A stretch of 64,000 bases of DNA from an uncultured Collinsella sp. (GTDB lineage: Bacteria; Actinomycetota; Coriobacteriia; Coriobacteriales; Coriobacteriaceae): positions 1 through 64,000 of the forward strand of contig UQZU01000007.1 in assembly GCA_900545665.1 (NCBI GenBank), given 5' to 3'. The first letter of the stretch is position 1, and every line of letters starts with the position of its first letter. Positions 35,534 through 42,234 of the stretch are shown piece by piece. Both the position numbers and the translations under genes were made by a program. The notes under the pieces are model-generated. The model saw only the letters and a list, made by a program, of their open reading frames with translations, did not search any database and was not told the origin of the DNA.

Positions 35534-36288
35534 AAGGTCTCCAAGAATTTCAGCAGCATATGCAAGAAGCTGCAGGATCGTATGCTCTTATCGGCGGCAC
35601 GGCATGCGACATTTTACTCGCGGAGGCGGGACTTCCGTTTAGGGCGACTCACGATTTTGATGTGGTAATTGTCGCCGATGACCGGTTGCCTCAGACGGCG
35701 GAAGCCATATGGACTTTGGTGCGTGATGGCGGCTACCGCTGCGGCTGGGGCGAAGGTAAAGGCTCATGTTTTTATCGGTTTACAGAGCCTAAGAGGCCGG
35801 GTTACCCCCATATGATCGAACTCTTCGCGAAGTGCCCCGACTTTCTAAAGGGTCGTGAGGGGATTGATGTGGCGCCAATTCACGTTGATGAAAACATAAG
35901 CAGTTTGTCGGCAATTTTGTTGGACGATGCTTACTACAGCTTGTTCCTTCAGGGAATTCGGACCGTAGGCGGCGTTTCGGTCCTGGGTACGGAATACATT
36001 GTCCCGTTCAAAGCGAAGGCGTATCTCGACCTAAAAGCTAGAAGGGAAGCGGGGGAGAACGTTGATTCGAGGAAGGTAAAAAAGCATAAACGCGATGCGC
36101 TGAGGCTTGCTCAGCTGCTCGGCGAGTCAGAAGGTGTCGACCTGGGCGGTGAACTGAAGGACGATATGCTTGCGTTTGTCAAAGATTGTGAGGTGGGCGA
36201 CGTCAATCTGAAACAGATTGGGGTTGCGGGCGTAACGATGGCGCAGTTGCTCGAGACGATGAAGGCAACATATGGCTTGATTGGTTGA
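35515..36288 (+). CDS. nucleotidyltransferase-domain protein of an AbiE-like pair (toxin-like)
   Basis: 257 residues; ATG at 35515, within the end of the upstream gene. The N-terminal third has the pol-beta nucleotidyltransferase fold: ALIGGTACDILL, then ATHDFDVVIVADD with the paired metal-binding Asp residues. The C-terminus is mainly helical with a basic stretch (KAKAYLDLKARREAGENVD ... KKHKRDALRLAQL), as in AbiEii-type proteins, where a late Lys is needed. AbiEii toxins transfer nucleotides to tRNA or other targets. Type IV toxin-antitoxin or defence is the likely class. Confidence 0.65.
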   Translation: MARSAVEGLQEFQQHMQEAAGSYALIGGTACDILLAEAGLPFRATHDFDVVIVADDRLPQTAEAIWTLVRDGGYRCGWGEGKGSCFYRFTEPKRPGYPHMIELFAKCPDFLKGREGIDVAPIHVDENISSLSAILLDDAYYSLFLQGIRTVGGVSVLGTEYIVPFKAKAYLDLKARREAGENVDSRKVKKHKRDALRLAQLLGESEGVDLGGELKDDMLAFVKDCEVGDVNLKQIGVAGVTMAQLLETMKATYGLIG

Positions 36289-36399
36289 GTGGGGTAACGT
36301 GGCCCGGACGGTGCAGTCTAGCTGCGTTGTCCGGCGCATGAGCTCGCTAATCGGCTATTATTTGTTTAGACAACTTGAGCTGTAGAGGAGTGACCGGCG

Positions 36400-37338
36400 A
36401 TGGTGCAGGGCGCCAAACATATGAAGAGCAATAACGCCGCGGCCAACGGCGGCTCAAGCCCTCAGCCCAAATCTCAACCAAAGCCCAAGCGCCGCCGCAA
36501 GCGACTGCCGCGCTGGGCCGACCGGCTCATCACCATCGTCATCATCCTTATTGGCGTGGGCCTTATGACCTGGCCGTGGATCTTGGACCGGCTCGAGGCC
36601 TCGGGCGTGTTCAACCAGATCAGCACCGTGTCCAGCACCGTGGACGCGCTGTCTGCCGAGGAGCGCGAGCGCATCCTGCTCCAGGCGCGCTCCTTTAACG
36701 AGCAGCTGGCGGGCGAGGCCACCGAGCTTCCCGCCGACCAGATCGAGCCCTACGCCCAGCAGCTCATCTTTGACCGCGACCCCATGATGAGCTGGGTCGA
36801 GATCCCCTCCATCGATGTGAGTATGCCCATCTACCACGGCACGAGCGAAGAAGTCCTTATGGCGGGCGTCGGCCACCTGGAGGGCACGAGCCTGCCGGTG
36901 GGCGGCACCTCGACGCATTGCGTGCTCACCGCGCACTCGGGCATGCGCAACCTGAGCATGTTCGACGACATCCACTCGCTGGAGCCCGGCGACCTGGTGC
37001 TGCTGCACACCATGAACAAGACGCTCGCCTACAAGATGGTGGACTCCGAGGTGGTGCTGCCCGAGGAGATGGAGTCGCTGACCATCGAGCCCGGCGCCGA
37101 CAAAGTGACGCTCGTTACCTGCACGCCCTACGGCGTGAACGACCATCGCCTGCTGGTGCATTGCGTGCGCACCAAGTACAGCAAGAAGGACGTCGACAAG
37201 CAAAAGTCGCTGGCCGGCCGCCACTGGGGCAAGCGCGAGTTTGCCGTGCTTATCGTGGTCGTGGCCATTGTGCTGTTGCTGCTGGACATCGTGATCCACG
37301 CGGTTCGCAAACGCCGCAAGGCCAAGGCCTCGGCATAA
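36400..37338 (+). CDS. class C sortase (pilus polymerase)
   Basis: 312 residues. An N-terminal membrane helix (about 45-62), a sortase barrel, and a C-terminal second helix (FAVLIVVVAIVLLLLDIVIH) with a basic tail, the layout of class C enzymes. Active site: His179 in TAHSGM, Cys241 in LVTCTPYGVNDHR, Arg250. A lid-like DRDPMMSW lies before the barrel. The start follows GAGGAG. It should join the pilins at 30521 and 32300 and the adhesin at 27208 into a covalent fibre. It is separated from them by the AbiE-like pair and a terminator, so it must have its own promoter. Confidence 0.95.
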   Translation: MVQGAKHMKSNNAAANGGSSPQPKSQPKPKRRRKRLPRWADRLITIVIILIGVGLMTWPWILDRLEASGVFNQISTVSSTVDALSAEERERILLQARSFNEQLAGEATELPADQIEPYAQQLIFDRDPMMSWVEIPSIDVSMPIYHGTSEEVLMAGVGHLEGTSLPVGGTSTHCVLTAHSGMRNLSMFDDIHSLEPGDLVLLHTMNKTLAYKMVDSEVVLPEEMESLTIEPGADKVTLVTCTPYGVNDHRLLVHCVRTKYSKKDVDKQKSLAGRHWGKREFAVLIVVVAIVLLLLDIVIHAVRKRRKAKASA

Positions 37339-37351
37339 GACATCGTTCAGA

Positions 37352-37386
37352 ACCACCACAATGGGGACAGGCACCTTTGTGGTGGT
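37352..37386. repeat. palindromic repeat, family P copy 5
   Basis: ACCACCACAATGG...CACCTTTGTGGTGGT with loop GGACAGG, 13 bases after the sortase stop. Confidence 0.8.
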
Positions 37387-37400
37387 CGGGACTTCCAAAT

Positions 37401-37457
37401 CATCACAACATTCGATGAAAATCTCGATTTTGGCGAAAAGCGTCGAATGTTGTGATG
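37401..37457. repeat. palindromic repeat, family Q copy 4
   Basis: CATCACAACATTCGA (37401-37415) with its perfect complement at 37443-37457. Like copy 3, it neighbours a family P copy. Confidence 0.85.
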
Positions 37458-37540
37458 CTTTTCGTTTCGGACGGGACGGTTTTCGTTGCGGACGCGACGG
37501 TCTTCGTTGTGGGCGAGACGGTTTTCGCTATGGACGGTGC
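37457..37540. repeat. four 21-bp tandem repeats
   Basis: Units of 21 bases start at 37457, 37478, 37499 and 37520, on the pattern GGTTTTCGTTGCGGACGCGAC, and a partial fifth follows. Two helical turns per unit. It begins at the end of family Q copy 4 and lies about 150 bases before gatC. No credible gene here. Confidence 0.7.
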
Positions 37541-37685
37541 GGTTTCGTTGCAGAACCGCCGGCCCGCCGCTTGCCAGCCCGCCGCCCTCGTTACGTTTTC
37601 GCTGCATTTGGGTAAAGCGCCTGCTCCAAGCCGGCGTTGCCTTGTATACTAGAGCGGTTTATCTGTTATGCGGAAGGGAGCGCCT

Positions 37686-37997
37686 ATGGCACTCAGCGAG
37701 AAAGACGTGCGCGGCATCGCCGAGTACGCAAAGATCGCACTGACCGATGACGAGCTCACCCAGATGACGTCCTACCTGAACGACGCCGTCCAGATGCTCG
37801 AGCCCGTCCTGCAATATGACTTGCCCGACGTGGAGCCCACGTTCCATCCCATCGGAAGCCTGTCCAACGTGATGGGCGATGACCTGCGCGAGCCCGAGCG
37901 CGACCTGCCGCTCGACGTTGCGCTCGAAAACGCCGGCAGCGCGCGCGACCGCTACTTCCGCGTGCCGTCCATTTTGGGAGAGGGGGAGAGCGAGTAA
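37686..37997 (+). CDS. gatC: Asp/Glu-tRNA amidotransferase subunit C
   Basis: 103 residues. The start at 37686 follows GGAAGGGAG. Typical GatC features: EVRGIAEYAKIALTDDEL-like opening (here KDVRGIAEYAKIALTDDEL) and a C-terminal YFRVPSIL. It stabilises GatA and bridges to GatB. First gene of gatCAB, overlapping gatA by one base. Confidence 0.95.
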   Translation: MALSEKDVRGIAEYAKIALTDDELTQMTSYLNDAVQMLEPVLQYDLPDVEPTFHPIGSLSNVMGDDLREPERDLPLDVALENAGSARDRYFRVPSILGEGESE

Positions 37998-39511
37998 TGG
38001 CGCTAAGCTTCGATTCCCTTACCGCCGCCCAGATTGCCGCGGGCGTTGCCGCCGGCGACTTTACCGCTACCGAGGTGGCCCAGGCCTCCCTTGCCGCCAT
38101 CGAGGCGCGCGAAGGCGGGGTCCAGGCATTCCTGCAGGTGGCGCCCGAGCTTGCGCTCGAGGCCGCTGCGCGCGTGGATGCCGACCGTGCCGCAGGCAAG
38201 CCGCTGCCCCCGCTCGCGGGCGTGCCGCTGGCCATCAAGGACAACATGAACCTCGTGGGCACGCGCACCACCTGCGCTTCCCGCATGCTCGGGGACTACC
38301 AGAGCGTCTACACCGCTACCTGCGTCCAGCGCATGCTCGATGCCGGCTGCCTGCCCATGGGCAAGGCCAACATGGACGAGTTTGCCTTTGGCAGCTCCAC
38401 CGAGAGCTCGGCGTTCCACCGTACCAACAACCCCTGGGATACCGAGCGCGTGCCCGGCGGCTCCTCGGGCGGCTCCGCTGCAGCCGTCGCCGCGGGCGAA
38501 GTCGCGCTCTCGCTGGGCTCGGACACCGGCGGTTCCATTCGCCAGCCGGCGTCGCTGTGCGGCGTGGTGGGCTTTAAGCCCACGTATGGCGCCGTGAGCC
38601 GCTACGGCGTGGTTGCCTTTGGCTCGTCGCTCGACCAGGTGGGCCCCTTTGGCCGCACGGTCGAGGATGTCGCGCTGGCCATGAATGCGCTTACCGGCGC
38701 GGGTCACGATCCGTACGACTGCACCAGCCAGGATTGCGCCGTCGACTTTACCGAGCACCTCAACGACAGCATCGAGGGCAAGCGCGTGGGCATTATCCCT
38801 GCGTTTATGGAGGCCGAGGGCCTGACGCCCGAGGTCAAGGCTGCTGTTCGGCGCGCCGCCCAGGAGCTGCAGAACCAGGGTGCCGAGCTGGTCGAGGTCG
38901 ACCTGCCGCACCTGGACGCCGCCATCGCCGCCTACTACGTCATCGGCCCGGCCGAGGCGTTCTCCAACCTGGCCCGCTTCGACGGCATTCGCTACGGCTA
39001 TCAGGAGGAGGGCTGCGCCAACCTGTCCGACCAGAGCTCGCTCTCGCGCGCCCATGGCTTTGGCGCCGAGGCCAAGCGCCGTCAGATGCTCGGCGCCTAC
39101 CTGCTGAGCTCGGGCGTGTACGACAAGTATTACTACGCTGCGCAAAAGGCCCGCACGCTCATCACGCAGGACTACGACGCCGCGTATGCCAAGGTGGACA
39201 CCATCCTCATGCCCGCCTCGCCGCGCACGGCCTTTAAGTTTGGCGAGATCAGCGACCCCACGCAGATGTACCTCTCCGACCTGTACACCATCTCGCTCAA
39301 CATTTGCGGCAACGGTGGCATCTCGGTGCCGCTGGGCCTGGGCGAGGATACTCAGTTGCCCGTTTCTGCCCAGCTGGTGGGCCCGGCCTTTAAGGACCGT
39401 CAGTTGCTCACGTTTGCCCGCGCCTTGGAGCGCGGCTTTGCCGATGCCGCCACGGGTGCGCCCGCGCTTTCCGTCGCGCCCGATTTTGCCGGGAAGGGAG
39501 GCGAGCTGTAA
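37997..39511 (+). CDS. gatA: Asp/Glu-tRNA amidotransferase subunit A
   Basis: 504 residues, the amidase that releases ammonia from glutamine. The Ser-cisSer-Lys triad motifs are present: GVPLAIKDNM (Lys), PGGSSGGSAAAVAAG and GSDTGGSIRQPAS (Ser residues). The start overlaps the gatC stop (TAATG). Together with GatB it converts misacylated Glu-tRNAGln and/or Asp-tRNAAsn, which implies that at least one of the cognate synthetases is absent or indirect. Confidence 0.97.
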   Translation: MALSFDSLTAAQIAAGVAAGDFTATEVAQASLAAIEAREGGVQAFLQVAPELALEAAARVDADRAAGKPLPPLAGVPLAIKDNMNLVGTRTTCASRMLGDYQSVYTATCVQRMLDAGCLPMGKANMDEFAFGSSTESSAFHRTNNPWDTERVPGGSSGGSAAAVAAGEVALSLGSDTGGSIRQPASLCGVVGFKPTYGAVSRYGVVAFGSSLDQVGPFGRTVEDVALAMNALTGAGHDPYDCTSQDCAVDFTEHLNDSIEGKRVGIIPAFMEAEGLTPEVKAAVRRAAQELQNQGAELVEVDLPHLDAAIAAYYVIGPAEAFSNLARFDGIRYGYQEEGCANLSDQSSLSRAHGFGAEAKRRQMLGAYLLSSGVYDKYYYAAQKARTLITQDYDAAYAKVDTILMPASPRTAFKFGEISDPTQMYLSDLYTISLNICGNGGISVPLGLGEDTQLPVSAQLVGPAFKDRQLLTFARALERGFADAATGAPALSVAPDFAGKGGEL

Positions 39512-41187
39512 TGAAGGAGCTTTCCGAGGTCCTGCAGGATTGGGAGGCCGTGATCGGCCTGGAGATCCATACCGAGCTCACCGCACTCGATACCAAGATG
39601 TTCTGCAACTGCAAGCTCAGCCACGATGACGAGCCCAACGCCAACGTGTGCTCGGTGTGCCTGGGCCTGCCCGGCGCCCTGCCGGTGCCCAACAAGCGCG
39701 CCATCGAGAGTATCGTCAAGGCAGGTCTCGCCACCAACTGCGAGATCCAGCGCCACTCGATGTTCTACCGCAAGCACTACTTCTATCCCGACATGGCCAA
39801 GAACTTCCAGACCACGCAGGGTCCGGTCGCCTTTGCCATGTACGGTCATCTTGATCTGGACGTGACCGGCCGCGGTGCCGCCGAGCGCCCCGACTGCGCG
39901 TTTGGTGAGGCCGAGGCCCAGAGCCTGGCAAGTGCTTCGGCCAATGCCGAGGGCCTGTCCACGTCCATGACGTCGACCATGCGCGAGGGCAACCAGCGCG
40001 CCGGCCACTTGGCCAGCTACGACGCGTCCAGCCTGCAGATGCCCGAGCGTCGCGAGGATGGTTCCTACACGGTGCCCATCCGCATCCTGCGCATCCACAT
40101 GGAGGAGGACGCCGCCAAGATGGTCCACGTGGGCGGTGCCGAGGGCCGCATTACCGCCGCTGCCGAGTCGCTCGTCGACTACAACCGCTGCGGCACGCCG
40201 CTCATCGAGCTCGTCACCGAGCCCGATTTGCGTACGCCCGAGGAAGCGCGTCTGTTTATGGAAAAGCTCCGTCGCATCTTTGTGACGCTGGGCATTTCGG
40301 ACTGCTCCATGGAGAAAGGTTCCATGCGCTGCGACGGTAATGTGTCGCTGCGCCGCCGTGGCGAGACCAAGCTAGGCACCAAGACCGAGCTCAAGAACCT
40401 CAACTCGTTTAAGAGCCTGCATGACGGCCTTGCCTACGAGATCTGCCGTCAGGCCGAGGTACTTGAGGAGGGCGGCATCATCTATCAGGAGACCCGCCAC
40501 TGGGAGCCCAGCCGCAAGCGCACCGTGGTCATGCGTGTGAAGGAAACGGCCGACGACTATCGCCTGTTCCCCGACCCCGACCTGGCACCGTTCGATCTGG
40601 ACGACGAGTTCATCGACCGCTGCCGTGGCGAGATTCCCGAGCTGCCCGATGCCAAACGCGTCCGTTTTGAGGGCGACTTTGGCATTAAGACGGCCGATGC
40701 CGAGCAGATTGCCGGCGACCCCGAGTTTGCCGAGTTCTTTGAGGCGGCCGCTGCTGGTATGGCTGGCAAGGAGGCTCAGACGGTCGCAAATTTGCTGGTG
40801 AACGAGATGATCGCCTACCTTAAGGGCGCGGGCGTGTCGCTCGCCGAGTCCGGCATCGCGCCGGCTCAGGTGGCAGCTCTTGCCAAGCTGCTGGCGACCG
40901 ATGCCATCAGCTCCAACCAGGCGCACGAGGTCTTTGAGGCCATGGCCCAGACCGGCGACGACCCCAACAAGATCGTCGACGAGCGCGGTATGCGTCAGGT
41001 GAGCGATGCCGGCGCGCTGCAGCCGATCGTGGACGAGGTGCTGGCAAACTGTGCCGATCAGGCGCAGCAGTATCGTGACGGCAACCAGAAGGTCATCGGC
41101 TTTTTGGTGGGCCAGTGCATGAAGGCGAGCCGCGGCAAGGGCAACCCGAAGCTCTTCAACGAGTTGCTGAGAACGTCGCTCTCGTAG
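39511..41187 (+). CDS. gatB: Asp/Glu-tRNA amidotransferase subunit B
   Basis: 558 residues, longer than the usual 480-500 through insertions in the middle. Motifs: WEAVIGLEIHTEL, CNCKLSHDDEPNANVCSVCLG with zinc Cys, YPDMAKNFQTTQ, GSMRCDGNVSLR, and a C-terminal YqeY-like tail (KVIGFLVGQCMKASRGKGNP). It binds the tRNA and activates the misattached amino acid. The ATG shares a base with the gatA stop. Last gene of the operon. Confidence 0.97.
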   Translation: MKELSEVLQDWEAVIGLEIHTELTALDTKMFCNCKLSHDDEPNANVCSVCLGLPGALPVPNKRAIESIVKAGLATNCEIQRHSMFYRKHYFYPDMAKNFQTTQGPVAFAMYGHLDLDVTGRGAAERPDCAFGEAEAQSLASASANAEGLSTSMTSTMREGNQRAGHLASYDASSLQMPERREDGSYTVPIRILRIHMEEDAAKMVHVGGAEGRITAAAESLVDYNRCGTPLIELVTEPDLRTPEEARLFMEKLRRIFVTLGISDCSMEKGSMRCDGNVSLRRRGETKLGTKTELKNLNSFKSLHDGLAYEICRQAEVLEEGGIIYQETRHWEPSRKRTVVMRVKETADDYRLFPDPDLAPFDLDDEFIDRCRGEIPELPDAKRVRFEGDFGIKTADAEQIAGDPEFAEFFEAAAAGMAGKEAQTVANLLVNEMIAYLKGAGVSLAESGIAPAQVAALAKLLATDAISSNQAHEVFEAMAQTGDDPNKIVDERGMRQVSDAGALQPIVDEVLANCADQAQQYRDGNQKVIGFLVGQCMKASRGKGNPKLFNELLRTSLS

Positions 41188-41193
41188 CTGCGA

Positions 41194-41336
41194 GGCCGGG
41201 GAAGCCCCGAGTCGCCGGGGTATTTCCTCCAAATTTCAAACAGTCCTATGCAAGACGAAGGCCACATTTAGTGGCCTTCTTTGCATGCGGAACTCATTTG
41301 GAGCAAACACCCCGGCGACTCGGGGCTTCCCCGGCC
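41194..41336. repeat. 143-bp palindrome containing the gatB terminator
   Basis: Perfect 28-bp arms at 41194-41221 and 41309-41336 (outer bases GGCCGGGGAAGCCCCGAGTC), with further pairing CTCCAAAT/ATTTGGAG inside. At the centre GAAGGCCAC...GTGGCCTTC followed by TTT (41257-41283) looks like an intrinsic terminator. Confidence 0.8.
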
Positions 41337-41549
41337 AGACGACTCGGCCGTTCGGGTCAGGTAGGCTGAATGGAATAGAGTGAATGGGCGCGCCGTTGGC
41401 GCGCCCATTGTTTTGAAGGGAACTCATTTTGAGCAAGCGCCCGCCCTACCGGGGCTCCCGGGTTCTGTGACGACTCGGCTGTTCGGGTCAGGTGGGCTGA
41501 ATGGAATTTGGTGAATGAGGGCGCCGATGGCGCCCTCATTCTTTATGGA
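41290..41549 (+). repeat. two tandem 130-bp modules, each ending in a hairpin
   Basis: Modules at 41290-41419 and 41420-41549 share GAACTCATTT, GACTCGG, TTCGGGTCAGGT, GGCTGAATGGAAT and GTGAATG. Each ends in a perfect GC-rich hairpin (41384-41408, then TGTTTT; 41514-41540, then CTTTAT). They look like duplicated terminator units or two small RNA genes. No reading frame is supported. Confidence 0.6.
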
Positions 41550-41559
41550 TGTTGAAAAC

Positions 41560-41740
41560 GAAGGTGAATACTTTTCCGCGAAGTGAATGACCTATTTTTG
41601 GACCCCTGAAACATCAACACTTTTTTGGCTCGGTTTCCTGCGGTTTTGTCGAGTGTTTCCTGCGGTTTTGCTGCGAAAAAATGCGGATGCTTCGGGGGTC
41701 CAATTTTCCTCGTTCACTTCGCGGAAAACCATTCACCTTC
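41560..41740. repeat. 181-bp palindromic element, MITE-like
   Basis: 28-bp ends, 41560-41587 and 41713-41740 (GAAGGTGAAT...TTTTCCGCGAAGTGAA), with a two-base mismatch. An inner pairing TTGGACCCCTGAA/TTCGGGGGTCCAA lies at 41597-41609/41691-41703. The interior has a direct repeat TTTCCTGCGGTTTTG. Nothing else identifiable lies between 41741 and 41850. Confidence 0.65.
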
Positions 41741-41855
41741 AATTTGCTGGAGAGGGGAGGGCTCCCTCTTTGGCGTCACGGATGTACATCGCGGCGGGCG
41801 GATCGCCAGAAGCCGGCTGCTCTGCATCTTAAGATTTCCAAAAAGTTAACCTTTG

Positions 41856-41887
41856 TTGACCTCAATAGTTAGATAAACTAAACTATT
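41856..41887 (+). promoter_or_regulatory. DtxR/MntR-like operator over the metal ATPase promoter
   Basis: TTGACC (41856-41861), 17 bases, then TAAACT (41879-41884). The dyad AATAGTTAG...CTAAACTATT spans 41864-41887, covering the spacer and -10 box. Its AT-rich TTAGT/ACTAA core resembles DtxR/MntR-family sites. Metal-dependent repression of the downstream DUF6110-ATPase operon is suggested. A leader hairpin CGCTCGAG...CTCGAGCG follows near 41899-41926. Confidence 0.6.
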
Positions 41888-41970
41888 TTCCAAAAGTGCG
41901 CTCGAGCTAACTAATGAACTCGAGCGTTGAGGCACCGTGCCGCAGTTGTTGCGGAAAAGGGAGACACATC

Positions 41971-42216
41971 ATGAAGAAGTCCACGTTTAACACCCTGCTT
42001 GTTGGTGGCGGTTTTCTGCTTGGTACGGCCGGCATCAAGCTGCTCACCAGCGCTCCGGTCAAGAATGCCTGCATGCAGGGTATCGCGTGCGGCATGCGCA
42101 TCAAGAACGGCTACCAGGACATGGTCGAGCAGGCCAAGGCTAATGTCGACGACATGGTTGCCGAGGCGGCCTACATCACCCAGAGCGAGGCCGCTGCTGA
42201 CGAGGCAGCCGAGTAA
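41971..42216 (+). CDS. small DUF6110-like protein
   Basis: 81 residues; the start follows GGGAGACAC. An N-terminal hydrophobic helix (NTLLVGGGFLLGTAGIKLL) is followed by SAPVKNACMQGIACGMRIKNG with two Cys, then an acidic Ala-rich helical tail. It matches small proteins I recall as DUF6110, placed before metal P-type ATPases. The two Cys residues and the acidic tail may bind or deliver metal to the ATPase. That role is inference. It lies 18 bases before the ATPase gene and is co-transcribed. Confidence 0.6.
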   Translation: MKKSTFNTLLVGGGFLLGTAGIKLLTSAPVKNACMQGIACGMRIKNGYQDMVEQAKANVDDMVAEAAYITQSEAAADEAAE

Positions 42217-42234
42217 CGCTCCCAGGCACAAACT

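Noticed and set aside
37457..37540. CRISPR-like array
   Set aside because: Repeats are gapless 21-mers with no spacers and no cas genes.
37361..37615. Small protein with Arg/Gly/Cys repeats
   Set aside because: It is a translation of the 21-bp DNA repeats and a family Q palindrome, without a ribosome-binding site.
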